A DNA stretch of 64,000 bases from JABMRF01 sp964584985. GTDB taxonomy: Bacteria > Patescibacteriota > Patescibacteriia > UBA11705 > JABHMO01. Where the stretch lies: the NCBI GenBank assembly GCA_964584985.1, contig CAZPBK010000002.1, positions 22,009 through 86,008 of the forward strand, given 5' to 3'. Each line of letters opens with the position of its first letter. The first letter of the stretch is position 1. The position numbers and the translations under genes were made by a program. The notes beneath the pieces were generated by a model. It saw only the letters and a program-made list of their open reading frames with translations, was not told the origin of the DNA and searched no databases. Below are positions 1-8,917 of this stretch, in pieces.

Positions 1-1
1 A

Positions 2-1090
2 AAAGCCCAAGTAATAGAAAAAGAATATCAAGATAAATTTTTTAAATTAAAAATAACTTTACATCCGGACGGTCTGGAAGGGGAAATGAAGGGAAAAGGA
101 GCCAATGCTCATTGGATGGGACAGAGATCCAGGGAAATGATTGATAAACTGGGTTTTGATTATGAAAAATTAATTGTTTCTTATTTTGATAGCGATACCT
201 GTGTCCATCCGGAATATTTTTCTCATTTGGCTTATAAGTATCTAACTCATCCGGCTCCGACCAAGGTTTCTTATCAACCGGCTGTGAATTACAATAATAA
301 TATCTGGGATGCCCCGGCCGCTATGAGAGTGACCGCTTTTGGTACGGTTTTTTGGCTTCTTATGGAATTGGTTCGGCCGGAAAGATTGGTGACTTTCAGT
401 TCACACAGTATGAGCTTTAAGGCGTTGGTGGACGTGGGATATTGGCAAAAAGATATTGTTACCGATGATTCGCGAATATTTTTTCAATGTTTTTTTCGAT
501 ATAAAGGTGATTATTCGGTTGAGCCGATGTATATTCCGGTTTCTATGGATACGGTTATGGATGATAATTATTGGGTCGGCTTTAAAAATTTATATAAACA
601 GCAAAGACGTTGGGCCTGGGGAGTGGAGCATTTTCCTTATATGATGAAAAAGTTTAAAAAAGTAAAGGATATTTCTCCGGGTAAAAAAATAAAACTTTTG
701 TGGCATCAAATGGAAGGCATGTATACTTGGGCCACCGCGCCTATTTTGTTGTTTGTTTTGGGGTATTTACCCTTGTTTGTGGCCGGGAGAAGCGGTGATA
801 TTTCCAAGTCGGTTATTGTGCAAAATGCTCCTTATGTTTTGCAAACATTGATGACTTTAGCCATGGTCGGTATGGTTTTTTCAGCCATTTTAAGCATGTT
901 TATTCTTCCGCCACGACCAAAACAACATCCAAAATGGAAGTATTTGATAATGCTTTTTCAATGGATTTTGTTGCCCGTTACTTTTATTATTTTTGGGGCG
1001 ATTCCGGCGGTTGATGCCCAAACCCGGCTTATGCTTGGGAAAAAATATCATTTGGGCTTTTTTGTTACCCCAAAAGCCAGAAAAAAATAA
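2..1090 (+). CDS. GT2 family membrane glycosyltransferase, cellulose-synthase-like (5' partial)
   Basis: The reading frame is open to the window edge, so the start is missing; 362 residues are visible and the first internal ATG is at 86. A DSDT motif (about visible residue 63) is the metal- and nucleotide-sugar-binding DxD, a TDD near 150 fits the catalytic base position, and QQRRW (about 200) is the QxxRW motif of processive GT2 enzymes. About three hydrophobic segments follow in the C-terminal third. Such enzymes polymerise or transfer sugars at the cytoplasmic face of the membrane. It is followed after 14 bp by two more GT2 genes in the same direction, which suggests a surface polysaccharide cluster. 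The sugar donor and product cannot be told from the sequence. Confidence 0.85.
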   Translation, partial: KAQVIEKEYQDKFFKLKITLHPDGLEGEMKGKGANAHWMGQRSREMIDKLGFDYEKLIVSYFDSDTCVHPEYFSHLAYKYLTHPAPTKVSYQPAVNYNNNIWDAPAAMRVTAFGTVFWLLMELVRPERLVTFSSHSMSFKALVDVGYWQKDIVTDDSRIFFQCFFRYKGDYSVEPMYIPVSMDTVMDDNYWVGFKNLYKQQRRWAWGVEHFPYMMKKFKKVKDISPGKKIKLLWHQMEGMYTWATAPILLFVLGYLPLFVAGRSGDISKSVIVQNAPYVLQTLMTLAMVGMVFSAILSMFILPPRPKQHPKWKYLIMLFQWILLPVTFIIFGAIPAVDAQTRLMLGKKYHLGFFVTPKARKK

Positions 1091-1104
1091 TAAATTGATT
1101 TTAT

Positions 1105-2082
1105 ATGGCAAAAATTTCAATAAATTTGGTAACCTGGAACGGAGAAAATTATGTAGAAGAGTGTTTGCGTTCGGTTATGAATCAAAGCTTTAAAGATTTT
1201 TCCGTGGTGGTTATTGATAATGGTTCCACCGATAATACAGTGGAAGTGATAAGGGAAAAATATCCGCATTTAAAAATAGTTGAACATAAAAACAATCAGG
1301 GCTTTGCCAAAGCTCACAACCAGGCTGTTCATTGGACGAATTCTCAATATGTCCTGATGTTAAATCAGGATGTTGCTTTGCATGAAGATTTTCTTAAAGA
1401 AACGGTTAGATTCTTAGACAATAATTCAAATGTTGGAGCGGTGTCGGGTAGAATATACAAAATGAAAGAAGGGGAAAAAACAAATTATATTGATTCTTTG
1501 GGATTAAGAATTTATAAAAATTTTAAAGTTTTAGATCTGGGATCCGGAGAAGTGGGATTGGAGAGAGAAAAACAAAACAAAGAAGTTTTTGGTGTTAGTG
1601 GAGCGGCTCCGGTTTTTCGTCGTAAAGCCTTGGAAGAGGTTGTTTATCAAAAAGAATATTTTGATGAGAGTTTTTTTAGTTATAAAGAAGATGTTGATCT
1701 GAGTTTTCGTTTGCGTTTAGCCGGTTGGGAAAGTTGGTGTGTGGTCGGAGCCGTGGCTCATCATGTTCGTTCCGTTTCCGGTTCAGGAGAAAAAGACGGG
1801 AATAAAAAAATATTCAAGAACAGAAGGAGTAAATCAAGATTTGCCAATTATTATTCTTACAGAAATCATTTGTATTTTTTGAAAAAATGCTTGCCAAAAA
1901 TGACTTTTGCGGTGTTTTTTTATGAATTTTCCAAGTTTTTATATCTGCTTTTGTTTGAGGTAAGGACTTTGAAAGCCTGGAAAGACTTTATGGCCAATAA
2001 AAAAGAACTAAAAGCCAAGCGTCGAGTTATTCTAAAAAATCGGAAAGTTGAAACATCCGAGCTCAATAAATGGTTAAAATAA
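1105..2082 (+). CDS. GT2 family glycosyltransferase (rhamnosyltransferase-like)
   Basis: 325 residues with a GT-A fold at the N-terminus. The start ISINLVTWNGENYVEEC and the DNGSTDNT motif (about 38-45) bind the nucleotide sugar, LNQDV (about 90) stands at the DxD position, and KEDVDLSFR (about 195) holds the catalytic acidic residues. The layout is typical of family 2 enzymes annotated as rhamnosyltransferases, which fits the rhamnose genes at 15.6-20 kb, but donor specificity is an inference. The C-terminal ~90 residues are basic and partly hydrophobic and probably sit against the membrane. The gene lies 4 bp upstream of another GT2 gene, so the two are probably co-transcribed. The start ATG has no Shine-Dalgarno sequence. 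Confidence 0.88.
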   Translation: MAKISINLVTWNGENYVEECLRSVMNQSFKDFSVVVIDNGSTDNTVEVIREKYPHLKIVEHKNNQGFAKAHNQAVHWTNSQYVLMLNQDVALHEDFLKETVRFLDNNSNVGAVSGRIYKMKEGEKTNYIDSLGLRIYKNFKVLDLGSGEVGLEREKQNKEVFGVSGAAPVFRRKALEEVVYQKEYFDESFFSYKEDVDLSFRLRLAGWESWCVVGAVAHHVRSVSGSGEKDGNKKIFKNRRSKSRFANYYSYRNHLYFLKKCLPKMTFAVFFYEFSKFLYLLLFEVRTLKAWKDFMANKKELKAKRRVILKNRKVETSELNKWLK

Positions 2083-2086
2083 AAAT

Positions 2087-2896
2087 ATGGATTTAACGGT
2101 AGTTATATTGAATTACAAACAAAAGGGATTGGTGAAGAATTGTTTAAAGTCTGTTTTTGAAAAGAAAATAAAAGCTGAATACGAAGTGATTGTGGTGGAC
2201 AATAAATCTGAAGACGGATGTGAGAGAATGCTTAAAAAGTATTTTCCCGGCGTCAAATTCATCCAAGCCGGAAGGAATTTAGGCATGGGAGCGGGTAATA
2301 ATTTGGGAATAAAATCCGCTCGCGGTCGTTATGTTTTGGTTATGAACCCCGATATTTTTGTATTTGATGATTCCATAAATAAACTGCTTGATTATATAAA
2401 AAAAAGGAGTGATGTCGGCGTGGTGGCTCCGAGGTTATTAAATGCCGATAAGAGTTTGCAATATACCTGCTATCGTTGGCATAATTTTTGGACTCCGGCT
2501 TACCGACGAACCTTTTTGGGGAATTTGCCATGGGCTAAACAAGAATTAGAGCGTTTTTTAATGACGGAATGGGATCGTAGTACAACCAGAGAAGTTGATT
2601 GGATACAGGGATCTTTTCTTTTGTTTTCCAAAAAGGCTTTGGATGAAGCGGGATATTTTGATGATCGTTTTTTTATGTATTTTGAAGATACCGATCTTTG
2701 CAGACGAATAAAATCAATCGGATACCGGAATATATATTTTTCCGAGGCGGAAGTTATACATCTGCACAGGCGTCAATCTGCGGAAGGTGGCATGATGAAG
2801 GTTTTTTTAAATAAATTAACTAGGGTTCATATCAGCAGTTGGTTAAAGTATATGTGGAAATGGAGAAAGCGGGAATTGAAAAATATTTCCCAATAA
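2087..2896 (+). CDS. GT2 family glycosyltransferase
   Basis: 269 residues. It begins with TVVILNYKQKGLVKNCL, followed by VVDNKSEDG (nucleotide-sugar site), MNPDIFVF (DxD-like site) and MYFEDTDLCRR (catalytic acidic residues near 200), a typical GT2 pattern of the WbbL/rhamnosyltransferase type. It has no membrane segments and should act in the cytoplasm. It is the last gene of the three-glycosyltransferase run and is followed directly by an intrinsic terminator at 2907-2936, so the run ends here. The sugar substrate cannot be read from the sequence. Confidence 0.88.
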   Translation: MDLTVVILNYKQKGLVKNCLKSVFEKKIKAEYEVIVVDNKSEDGCERMLKKYFPGVKFIQAGRNLGMGAGNNLGIKSARGRYVLVMNPDIFVFDDSINKLLDYIKKRSDVGVVAPRLLNADKSLQYTCYRWHNFWTPAYRRTFLGNLPWAKQELERFLMTEWDRSTTREVDWIQGSFLLFSKKALDEAGYFDDRFFMYFEDTDLCRRIKSIGYRNIYFSEAEVIHLHRRQSAEGGMMKVFLNKLTRVHISSWLKYMWKWRKRELKNISQ

Positions 2897-2906
2897 GCAA
2901 AATTTT

Positions 2907-2936
2907 AAAACAGCTGTTATAAGCTGTTTTTTTTAT
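2907..2936 (+). terminator. Intrinsic terminator of the glycosyltransferase run
   Basis: A 9-bp stem (AAAACAGCT with AGCTGTTTT) around a 6-nt loop runs straight into a T tract. It lies 10 bp after the stop of the third glycosyltransferase gene. Confidence 0.85.
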
Positions 2937-2943
2937 TAAAAAA

Positions 2944-2952
2944 TGCTATAAT
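2944..2952 (+). promoter_or_regulatory. Extended -10 promoter TGCTATAAT, nearly leaderless
   Basis: TGCTATAAT is an extended -10 element. The ATG of the DUF4012 gene at 2962 is only 9 nt beyond it, so transcription should start within about 3 nt of the start codon. No convincing -35 box is visible because the preceding bases are the terminator. Confidence 0.65.
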
Positions 2953-2961
2953 AAACTTGAT

Positions 2962-4932
2962 ATGATGGAGTACCAACAAAATTTTTTGCCACCGAAAAAA
3001 AAAGACTATAAAAACAAAGCCATGGGCTTGGGGCGTTTTTTTTTGATTGTTTTTCGTGTACTTCCTTACTTTGTTTTGGTTGTCTTGACCGGCGTAATTT
3101 TTTTGGCTGTGTTTGCCGGTATTTCCTTGGCTCCGTATTCATCATCCATCAGTTCTGTTTACCAAGAAGGACGAGAAGCCAAAATCAACTTGGAAAGAGC
3201 GGCCGGTTTTATTCAAAAAAAGGATTTTAATTCGGCTCTTAATTATTTACAAAAGGCGCAAGATAATTTTCAGGTTGCTGAAAAAGGATTGAAAAATATG
3301 GAAGAGGCGGCCGTTTTTAATAATGCTTATGCCGAAGATCAATTAACAGTGGCCAAAGAAATTGTCTTTATCGGCAATCGTTTATCGGATTCCTTGACTG
3401 ATTTAACCTCAATAGCACAAGAGATAAATAATATTTTGACTCGGGAAGAGAGTAATTGGGAACAGATCAGTGATGAAAAAAAAGAAAAGATTTTAGGTAT
3501 TTTATATAATTCTTCAGAGGATTTTAAACAAGTCCAAATCGATTTTGTCGAAGTGGGACAACATTTACAAGAAGTTGAGCGTCATAGACCTTTGTTTGTT
3601 TTTGATCGGGTCATTGATCCTTTGCATAGATATATTCCTCAACTGAAAAGAGCCTTTGACAGTGTTATTGTGATGTCCAAACTTTTACCGGCTTTTGCCG
3701 GTTATCCGGAAGAAAAAACTTACTTGTTTATAATGGAAAATAATCGGGAAATGCGACCGGCCGGCGGATTTATAGGGACTTACGGTTTAGTCAAGATAAA
3801 AAATGCTCAACTGCGAGAGTTTTTTACAGATAACAGTTATAATTTGGATAAAAAGGCCGAGCCTTATTTGGATATTGAGCCTCCGGAGCCGATAGCTAAA
3901 TACATGGATCAACCCAAATGGTTTTTTCGTGACAGCAACTGGTGGCCGGACTGGCCGACTTCGGCCGAGCAGATTAAGTGGTTTTACCAAAAAGAAGGAG
4001 GGAAAAACGGGATTGACGGTGTGATTGCCATTACTCCGGATGTAATTTCCGATATTTTGGGATTAATGGGATCTTTTGAAGTGAGTGGATTAACTTTTAG
4101 TCAGGATAATTTTTGGGAACAATTGGAATATCATGTGGAGTACGGTTATGTTGAACATGGTACGTCGGTTGAGGAAAGAAAAAGCATTATTGGTGATTTG
4201 GGTAAGAAAATGATTGATCGTTTATATGAATTACCTATGAGTAAATGGCCGGGATTGATTGACATTGTCAGTAATAATGTTTTGGAAAAACATATTTTAT
4301 TATATTTTGAAGATTCGGAAATGCAGGCTTTGGCTGAAGAAAACAATTGGGCCGGAAGAGTAAAAAATTTTAACGGAGATTATTTAATGTTAGTGGATGC
4401 TAATTTGGCCGCATTGAAAACCGACGAGGTTATGGAAAGAACTATGAATTATAATTTATCCGAAAAAGATCAGGGGTTTGTTTCCACTGTTCGGGTTAAT
4501 TATCAAAATATGGGAAATTTCAGTTGGAAAACCACGCGTTATAGAACTTACACGAGATTATATGTCCCTCTAAACAGTGAACTTTTGAGCATAAAGGTCG
4601 GTGAAGAAAAAGTTAAGGATCAAGATATTGACTTGTATCGGGAGTTTGATAAAACTGCCTTTGGTCTGTTTTTTCAAGTGGAGCCGCAACAGTCGGTGAC
4701 GGTGGAATGGAAATATCGTTTACCTGAAAGTTTATCCAAAAGTATCTTAGAGGAATATAACTTAATGGTGCAAAAACAACCGGGAATTCCGAAAATGAAT
4801 TTGCAGTTGGATTTGAATTTTCAAAAATCTATTTTGGGCGGGCCGGAGTTTTTCAAGGACAGCGGTAAAAATCAAGTCAAACATGTGGAAGTGCTTAAAA
4901 AAGATCAGCAATTTTCGGTTTGGTTAAAATAA
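2962..4932 (+). CDS. DUF4012 family membrane-anchored protein
   Basis: 656 residues. A basic N-terminus is followed by one strong hydrophobic segment (about 22-55), then a helical region (about 60-200) and a large extracytoplasmic domain. The stretch with ENNREMRPAGGFIGTYG (about 257-273) is the hallmark of DUF4012, a family frequent in Patescibacteria and other Gram-positive-type bacteria and often found beside exopolysaccharide genes. Its biochemical role is not established; an LCP-like or polysaccharide-export link is only suggested by context, here the three glycosyltransferases upstream. It has its own promoter after the terminator at 2907-2936. A second ATG directly follows the first and could equally be the start. 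Confidence 0.85.
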   Translation: MMEYQQNFLPPKKKDYKNKAMGLGRFFLIVFRVLPYFVLVVLTGVIFLAVFAGISLAPYSSSISSVYQEGREAKINLERAAGFIQKKDFNSALNYLQKAQDNFQVAEKGLKNMEEAAVFNNAYAEDQLTVAKEIVFIGNRLSDSLTDLTSIAQEINNILTREESNWEQISDEKKEKILGILYNSSEDFKQVQIDFVEVGQHLQEVERHRPLFVFDRVIDPLHRYIPQLKRAFDSVIVMSKLLPAFAGYPEEKTYLFIMENNREMRPAGGFIGTYGLVKIKNAQLREFFTDNSYNLDKKAEPYLDIEPPEPIAKYMDQPKWFFRDSNWWPDWPTSAEQIKWFYQKEGGKNGIDGVIAITPDVISDILGLMGSFEVSGLTFSQDNFWEQLEYHVEYGYVEHGTSVEERKSIIGDLGKKMIDRLYELPMSKWPGLIDIVSNNVLEKHILLYFEDSEMQALAEENNWAGRVKNFNGDYLMLVDANLAALKTDEVMERTMNYNLSEKDQGFVSTVRVNYQNMGNFSWKTTRYRTYTRLYVPLNSELLSIKVGEEKVKDQDIDLYREFDKTAFGLFFQVEPQQSVTVEWKYRLPESLSKSILEEYNLMVQKQPGIPKMNLQLDLNFQKSILGGPEFFKDSGKNQVKHVEVLKKDQQFSVWLK

Positions 4933-4960
4933 GTGATTTTTTAGAATATTTAACCTTAAA

Positions 4961-5085
4961 ATAAAAAAGGCCACCGGACAGTCTTGTTCAAGGCTGTCCG
5001 AGCGCGGAGATGTCCGCGCTCGGTTGCGGGAAGAATGCCCAAGCTTTTCATTTGAACTACTCGGTTTTCGCATCCGGTGGCGGCC
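4961..5085 (-). ncRNA. Putative structured small RNA, family unknown
   Basis: Read on the minus strand, this is a ~120-nt unit with closed ends. A 9-bp closing stem pairs 4970-4978 (GCCACCGGA) with 5073-5081 (TCCGGTGGC). Inside are a perfect 10-bp hairpin (4999-5008 with 5013-5022, 4-nt loop) and a hairpin at 4979-4996. The closing stem is followed on the minus strand by a U6 tract, as in an intrinsic terminator, and a TATAAA box lies about 6 nt before its 5' end. It is much more GC-rich than its surroundings. I tested it by eye as a tRNA, SRP RNA, 6S, RNase P and tmRNA and none fits. It could also act on the plus strand as a 3' structure of the DUF4012 mRNA. Confidence 0.5.
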
Positions 5086-5230
5086 AAACCTTTATATCGT
5101 GATATCACAGCGATCTTTGGTCGATAAATCGCTCAGGTTTTTTATCTTAAAATATTTTAGTATTAAAGCAAGCCTGGATTAAGACTTGTTTTTATTTTAA
5201 AAGTGGACAGGCCTGTTTTTGTGGTAAAAA
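5086..5230. other. Intergenic stretch with nested hairpins ending in a T tract
   Basis: This part of the 415-bp gap between the DUF4012 gene and dnaE has no coding potential. At 5090-5150 there are two nested pairings (AGCGAT with ATCGCT inside AACCT with AGGTT) followed by a T6 run, which looks like a plus-strand intrinsic terminator. The rest is A/T-rich with no further recognisable signal. Confidence 0.4.
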
Positions 5231-5316
5231 TATAATTGTGATAAAATAATTCATAGAAAAGCCATAAGCGATTTAACAAAGCAACCAAGGAGGGTCCTTT
5301 GTTTTTTATTTTTATT
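5219..5316 (+). promoter_or_regulatory. dnaE promoter region with terminator-like hairpin in the leader
   Basis: A possible promoter TTGTGG-17-TAAAAT spans 5219-5247. About 30 nt downstream, AACAAAG (5275-5281) can pair with CTTTGTT (5297-5303), with an alternative AAGGA/TCCTT pairing inside, followed by GTTTTTTATTTTT. The hairpin lies about 30 bp before the dnaE start. It could be an attenuator in the dnaE leader or the end of a ~60-nt small RNA. Confidence 0.4.
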
Positions 5317-5347
5317 AAATCAAAAAAATTATTGTTAAAAAATATTT

Positions 5348-8300
5348 ATGAAATATGTACCGCTTCATGTTCATACCCACTACAGTCTGCTTGACGGTTT
5401 AACCAAACTGGATGATTTGGTGCAAAAAGCTAAGGATCAGCAAATGCCGGCAGTGGCTTTAACTGATCATGGGGTGATGTATGGAGCCATAGAGTTTTAT
5501 CAAAAATGCAAAAAAGCGGGAATTAAGCCGATTATCGGGGAAGAGGCTTATGTGGTGGCTGATCGTCATAAAAAGTCAAAACAAGATGAAGAGCGCTTTC
5601 ATCTTGTTTTGTTGGCCAAAAATTATAAAGGTTATGAAAATTTGATAAAACTGACCTCTTTGGCTCATTTGGAAGGTTTTTATTACAAACCAAGAATGGA
5701 TTGGCACGCCTTAAAAGAGCACAGCGAAGGATTGATCGCTCTTTCTGCCTGTATGGCCGGAGAAATTCCCAAGGCCATTTTAAAAGGAAAATCAGATCAA
5801 GAAATAGAAGAAATAATAAAAAAATATCAGGATATTTTTGGCCCGGATGATTTTTATTTGGAGGTTCAGCCTCATTTTAATTTGCCGGATCAAAAAAAGG
5901 TTAACAATAAAATCTTTGATCTCAGCAAAAAATTGAATATCCCCGTGGTGGCCACCAACGATACTCATTATTTGAACTCTGATGATGCGGAAGCACATGA
6001 TATTTTGATTTGTTTGCAAACCAAAAAGACCATTAACGAAAAAAACAGGATGAGTTATTTGGGTGAGGATTTTTCGCTTTACACAAATGAAAAAATGGCC
6101 GACGCTTTTCGTAGCAATCCTGAAGTTTTGGAAAATACTGTAAAAATATCGGAAAAATGCAATTTGGAAATACCCTTGGGAGAAATACAACTGCCTTATT
6201 TTGCCGTACCTGAAGGAAAAACTTACACACAGCAATTAAAAGATATGTGTTATCAGGGAGTAAAGAAGAGATATGGCTTTGATCCTTTGGCGGAAGATCT
6301 AACCGATAAACAGAAAAATGCCTTGGATCGTTTGGATTATGAATTGGGAGTAATAGAAAAGATCGGTTATGATTCATATTTTTTGATTGTACACGACTTT
6401 ATCCGTTGGGCGAAAGAACAGGAAATTGTTGTAGGTCCGGGGCGAGGTTCGGCCGCCGGCAGTGTGGTGGCTTATCTTTTGCAGATAACCAATATTGATC
6501 CGCTCCATTATGATCTTCTTTTTGAAAGGTTTTTAAATCCGGATCGTGTATCCATGCCCGATATTGATATTGATTTTGCTGATGAAAGAAGGGAAGAGGT
6601 GCTTGGTTATGTGGAAAAAAAATATGGACAAGATCATGTGGCTCAAATTATTACTTTCGGAACCTTAGCGGCTAGAGCCGCGGTAAAAGATGTGGGTAGA
6701 GTTTTGGATATGCCATACAGTTTTTGCGACAAGATTTCCAAGCTTATTCCGATGAATGTTAACTTGGATGAAGCAATCACCAAAATTTCCGAGGTGAGAA
6801 ATATTTATGAAACCAATGATGAAGCTCGGCGTTTGCTTGACTTTGCCAAAAAACTGGAAGGCGTGGCCAGACATGCTTCCACTCATGCTTGCGGAGTGGT
6901 TATTACCAGAGATCCTTTAGACAAATATTCACCGGTTCAGTTTTCCAGAGACAAGGATGATGTTGTTGTTTCTCAGTATTCTTTACATCCTATTGAGGAT
7001 TTGGGACTTTTGAAAATGGATTTTTTGGGATTAAAAAATCTGACTATTATCGAGCGTGCTTGTAATATTATTGAAAAAATTCATGGAAGAAAAATAGTAG
7101 TGGATGATTTGGGGCTTGATGATAAAAAAACTTATGATCTTTTTCAAAAAGGACATACAACCGGAGTTTTTCAATTTGAATCCAGCGGGATGAAAAGATA
7201 TTTAAAAATGCTTAAACCCAATAATTTGGAAGATCTTATCGCCATGGTGGCTCTTTATCGTCCGGGACCGCTTAATTCCGGGATGGCTGATGAATTTATT
7301 GCCAGAAAACATGGAGAAAAAGAAATTACTTATTTACATCCATTAATGAAAGGATCTTTGGAAAATACTTATGGAGTAATTGTTTACCAGGAGCAGGTGA
7401 TGCAACTTTCCAAAGTCATGGCCGGTTTTACCGGTGGACAGGCTGATACTTTGCGTAAAGCCATGGGTAAAAAAATAGCCGATTTAATGGAAAAAATGAA
7501 AAAAGAATTTTTGCAGGGATGTGCCAATAATAATTTGCCCAAAAATATAGCTGAGCAGACTTTTGAAAATATGGAAAAATTCGCTGAATATGGTTTTAAT
7601 AAGTCACATGCCGCTTGTTACGCTTTAATCGCTTATCAAACCGCTTATTTGAAAGCCAATTATCCGGCGGAATTTATGGCTTCTTTGCTTACTTCCGATC
7701 AAAACAATATGGACAGAGTGGCTATTGAAATTGATGAGTGCCAACAACGGGGAATTGAGATTTTACCGCCCAGTGTTAATGAAAGTTTTTCCACTTTTAC
7801 GGTGGTGGCCGAAACCCTGAATACCGGTAATCCGCGGATTCGTTTTGGCCTGAATGCGGTGCGTAATGTGGGGAAAAATGTGGCCAAGGCCATTATTCAC
7901 GAAAGAAAAGAATCGGGAAAATATAAAGATCTGGATGATTTCTTGTTTCGGGTCGGCGGAGAAAATTTGAATAAAAAGTCTTTGGAGGGATTGATAAAAA
8001 GTGGAGCCATGGATGTTTTTGGCAAGCGCTCCGAACTTTTGGGTAATTTGGAAAAAATGATTTTATATATCAAAGAAATGGAAGCCGGCAAAGCTTCCAA
8101 TCAAAGAGATATTTTTTCCATAAACGCCTCTCCCGAGGATGCCCGACCAAAATTAAACCTTAAAGAGATTGAAGATTATGGATTGACTCAAATTTTAGCT
8201 TGGGAAAAAGAATTTTTGGGGCTCTATGTTTCTGAGCATCCTTTTTCTAAATACAGAGATAAATTAAAAGGGAAAGTTACGGAATTGATTGAACTTCGTT

Positions 8301-8857
8301 CGGAAAATATCGGGGACAAGCGTCCGGTTAAAGCGGCCGGTGTTATTACCGGTATAAAAAAGATTATGACCAAAAAAGGCGATCCCATGCTTTTTATAAA
8401 AATAGACGATTCTTTGGCCAATGTGGAATGTTTGATTTTTCCGAGATTATACAAAGAAAAAGAAAATATTTGGGAAGAGGGAAATATACTCTTGATAGAC
8501 GGGACGGTTTCTTTAAAAGACGGTGAGGTGAAAGTTTTAGCCAATAATGCGTGGCAGATCAGAAATGAAAATTTTAAAGAAAATTTAGATGAATTTCAGA
8601 ATTATTCGCATGAAAAATCCGCGGGATTAAGAAAAAGTAATAGTAAGAAAGTTGTGGTTAAATATCCCACCGGTGCTGATGAAAGTTTTGCCAGCCAAGT
8701 AAAGATGCTTTTTATAAGTGTGCCGGGTAAATACCAGGTATGTTTAAAAGTCGGAGGAAAGATGGTAAAAACCCAGTTTTTTATTGATCTTTCCTTTGAA
8801 AGTAAGAAAAAGATTTTTTCCGTTTTGGGACCTGATTGTATTTTGGGTATAAAGTAA
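5348..8857 (+). CDS. dnaE: DNA polymerase III subunit alpha
   Basis: 1169 residues, the usual DnaE length. The PHP domain starts at once (HVHTHYSLLDG, residues 7-17; LTDHGVMYG) and keeps metal-binding histidines. The polymerase core shows GPGRGSAAGS (about 365), PDIDIDFADERR (about 403-414, catalytic aspartates) and YRPGPLNSGM (about 640). The fingers and helix-hairpin-helix region follow (EYGFNKSHAACYALIAYQT, about 755), then an OB-fold (ITGIKKIMTKKGDPM, about 1000-1030). This is the replicative polymerase of the DNA polymerase III holoenzyme. The gene stands alone, and the ATG lacks a Shine-Dalgarno sequence. A gene for the proofreading epsilon subunit is not seen nearby. Confidence 0.97.
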   Translation: MKYVPLHVHTHYSLLDGLTKLDDLVQKAKDQQMPAVALTDHGVMYGAIEFYQKCKKAGIKPIIGEEAYVVADRHKKSKQDEERFHLVLLAKNYKGYENLIKLTSLAHLEGFYYKPRMDWHALKEHSEGLIALSACMAGEIPKAILKGKSDQEIEEIIKKYQDIFGPDDFYLEVQPHFNLPDQKKVNNKIFDLSKKLNIPVVATNDTHYLNSDDAEAHDILICLQTKKTINEKNRMSYLGEDFSLYTNEKMADAFRSNPEVLENTVKISEKCNLEIPLGEIQLPYFAVPEGKTYTQQLKDMCYQGVKKRYGFDPLAEDLTDKQKNALDRLDYELGVIEKIGYDSYFLIVHDFIRWAKEQEIVVGPGRGSAAGSVVAYLLQITNIDPLHYDLLFERFLNPDRVSMPDIDIDFADERREEVLGYVEKKYGQDHVAQIITFGTLAARAAVKDVGRVLDMPYSFCDKISKLIPMNVNLDEAITKISEVRNIYETNDEARRLLDFAKKLEGVARHASTHACGVVITRDPLDKYSPVQFSRDKDDVVVSQYSLHPIEDLGLLKMDFLGLKNLTIIERACNIIEKIHGRKIVVDDLGLDDKKTYDLFQKGHTTGVFQFESSGMKRYLKMLKPNNLEDLIAMVALYRPGPLNSGMADEFIARKHGEKEITYLHPLMKGSLENTYGVIVYQEQVMQLSKVMAGFTGGQADTLRKAMGKKIADLMEKMKKEFLQGCANNNLPKNIAEQTFENMEKFAEYGFNKSHAACYALIAYQTAYLKANYPAEFMASLLTSDQNNMDRVAIEIDECQQRGIEILPPSVNESFSTFTVVAETLNTGNPRIRFGLNAVRNVGKNVAKAIIHERKESGKYKDLDDFLFRVGGENLNKKSLEGLIKSGAMDVFGKRSELLGNLEKMILYIKEMEAGKASNQRDIFSINASPEDARPKLNLKEIEDYGLTQILAWEKEFLGLYVSEHPFSKYRDKLKGKVTELIELRSENIGDKRPVKAAGVITGIKKIMTKKGDPMLFIKIDDSLANVECLIFPRLYKEKENIWEEGNILLIDGTVSLKDGEVKVLANNAWQIRNENFKENLDEFQNYSHEKSAGLRKSNSKKVVVKYPTGADESFASQVKMLFISVPGKYQVCLKVGGKMVKTQFFIDLSFESKKKIFSVLGPDCILGIK

Positions 8858-8917
8858 TTTAACAGAAGCTGTAATTTCTGATATAATATAAAGGTAAATT
8901 AAGAATAAAAATAAAAT

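Noticed and set aside
4961..5085. tRNA, SRP RNA, 6S or tmRNA identity for the structured element
   Set aside because: On the minus strand a D-arm-like and anticodon-arm-like stretch appears, but U33 and the 7-bp acceptor/T-arm geometry are missing, and the SRP, 6S, RNase P and tmRNA hallmarks are absent.
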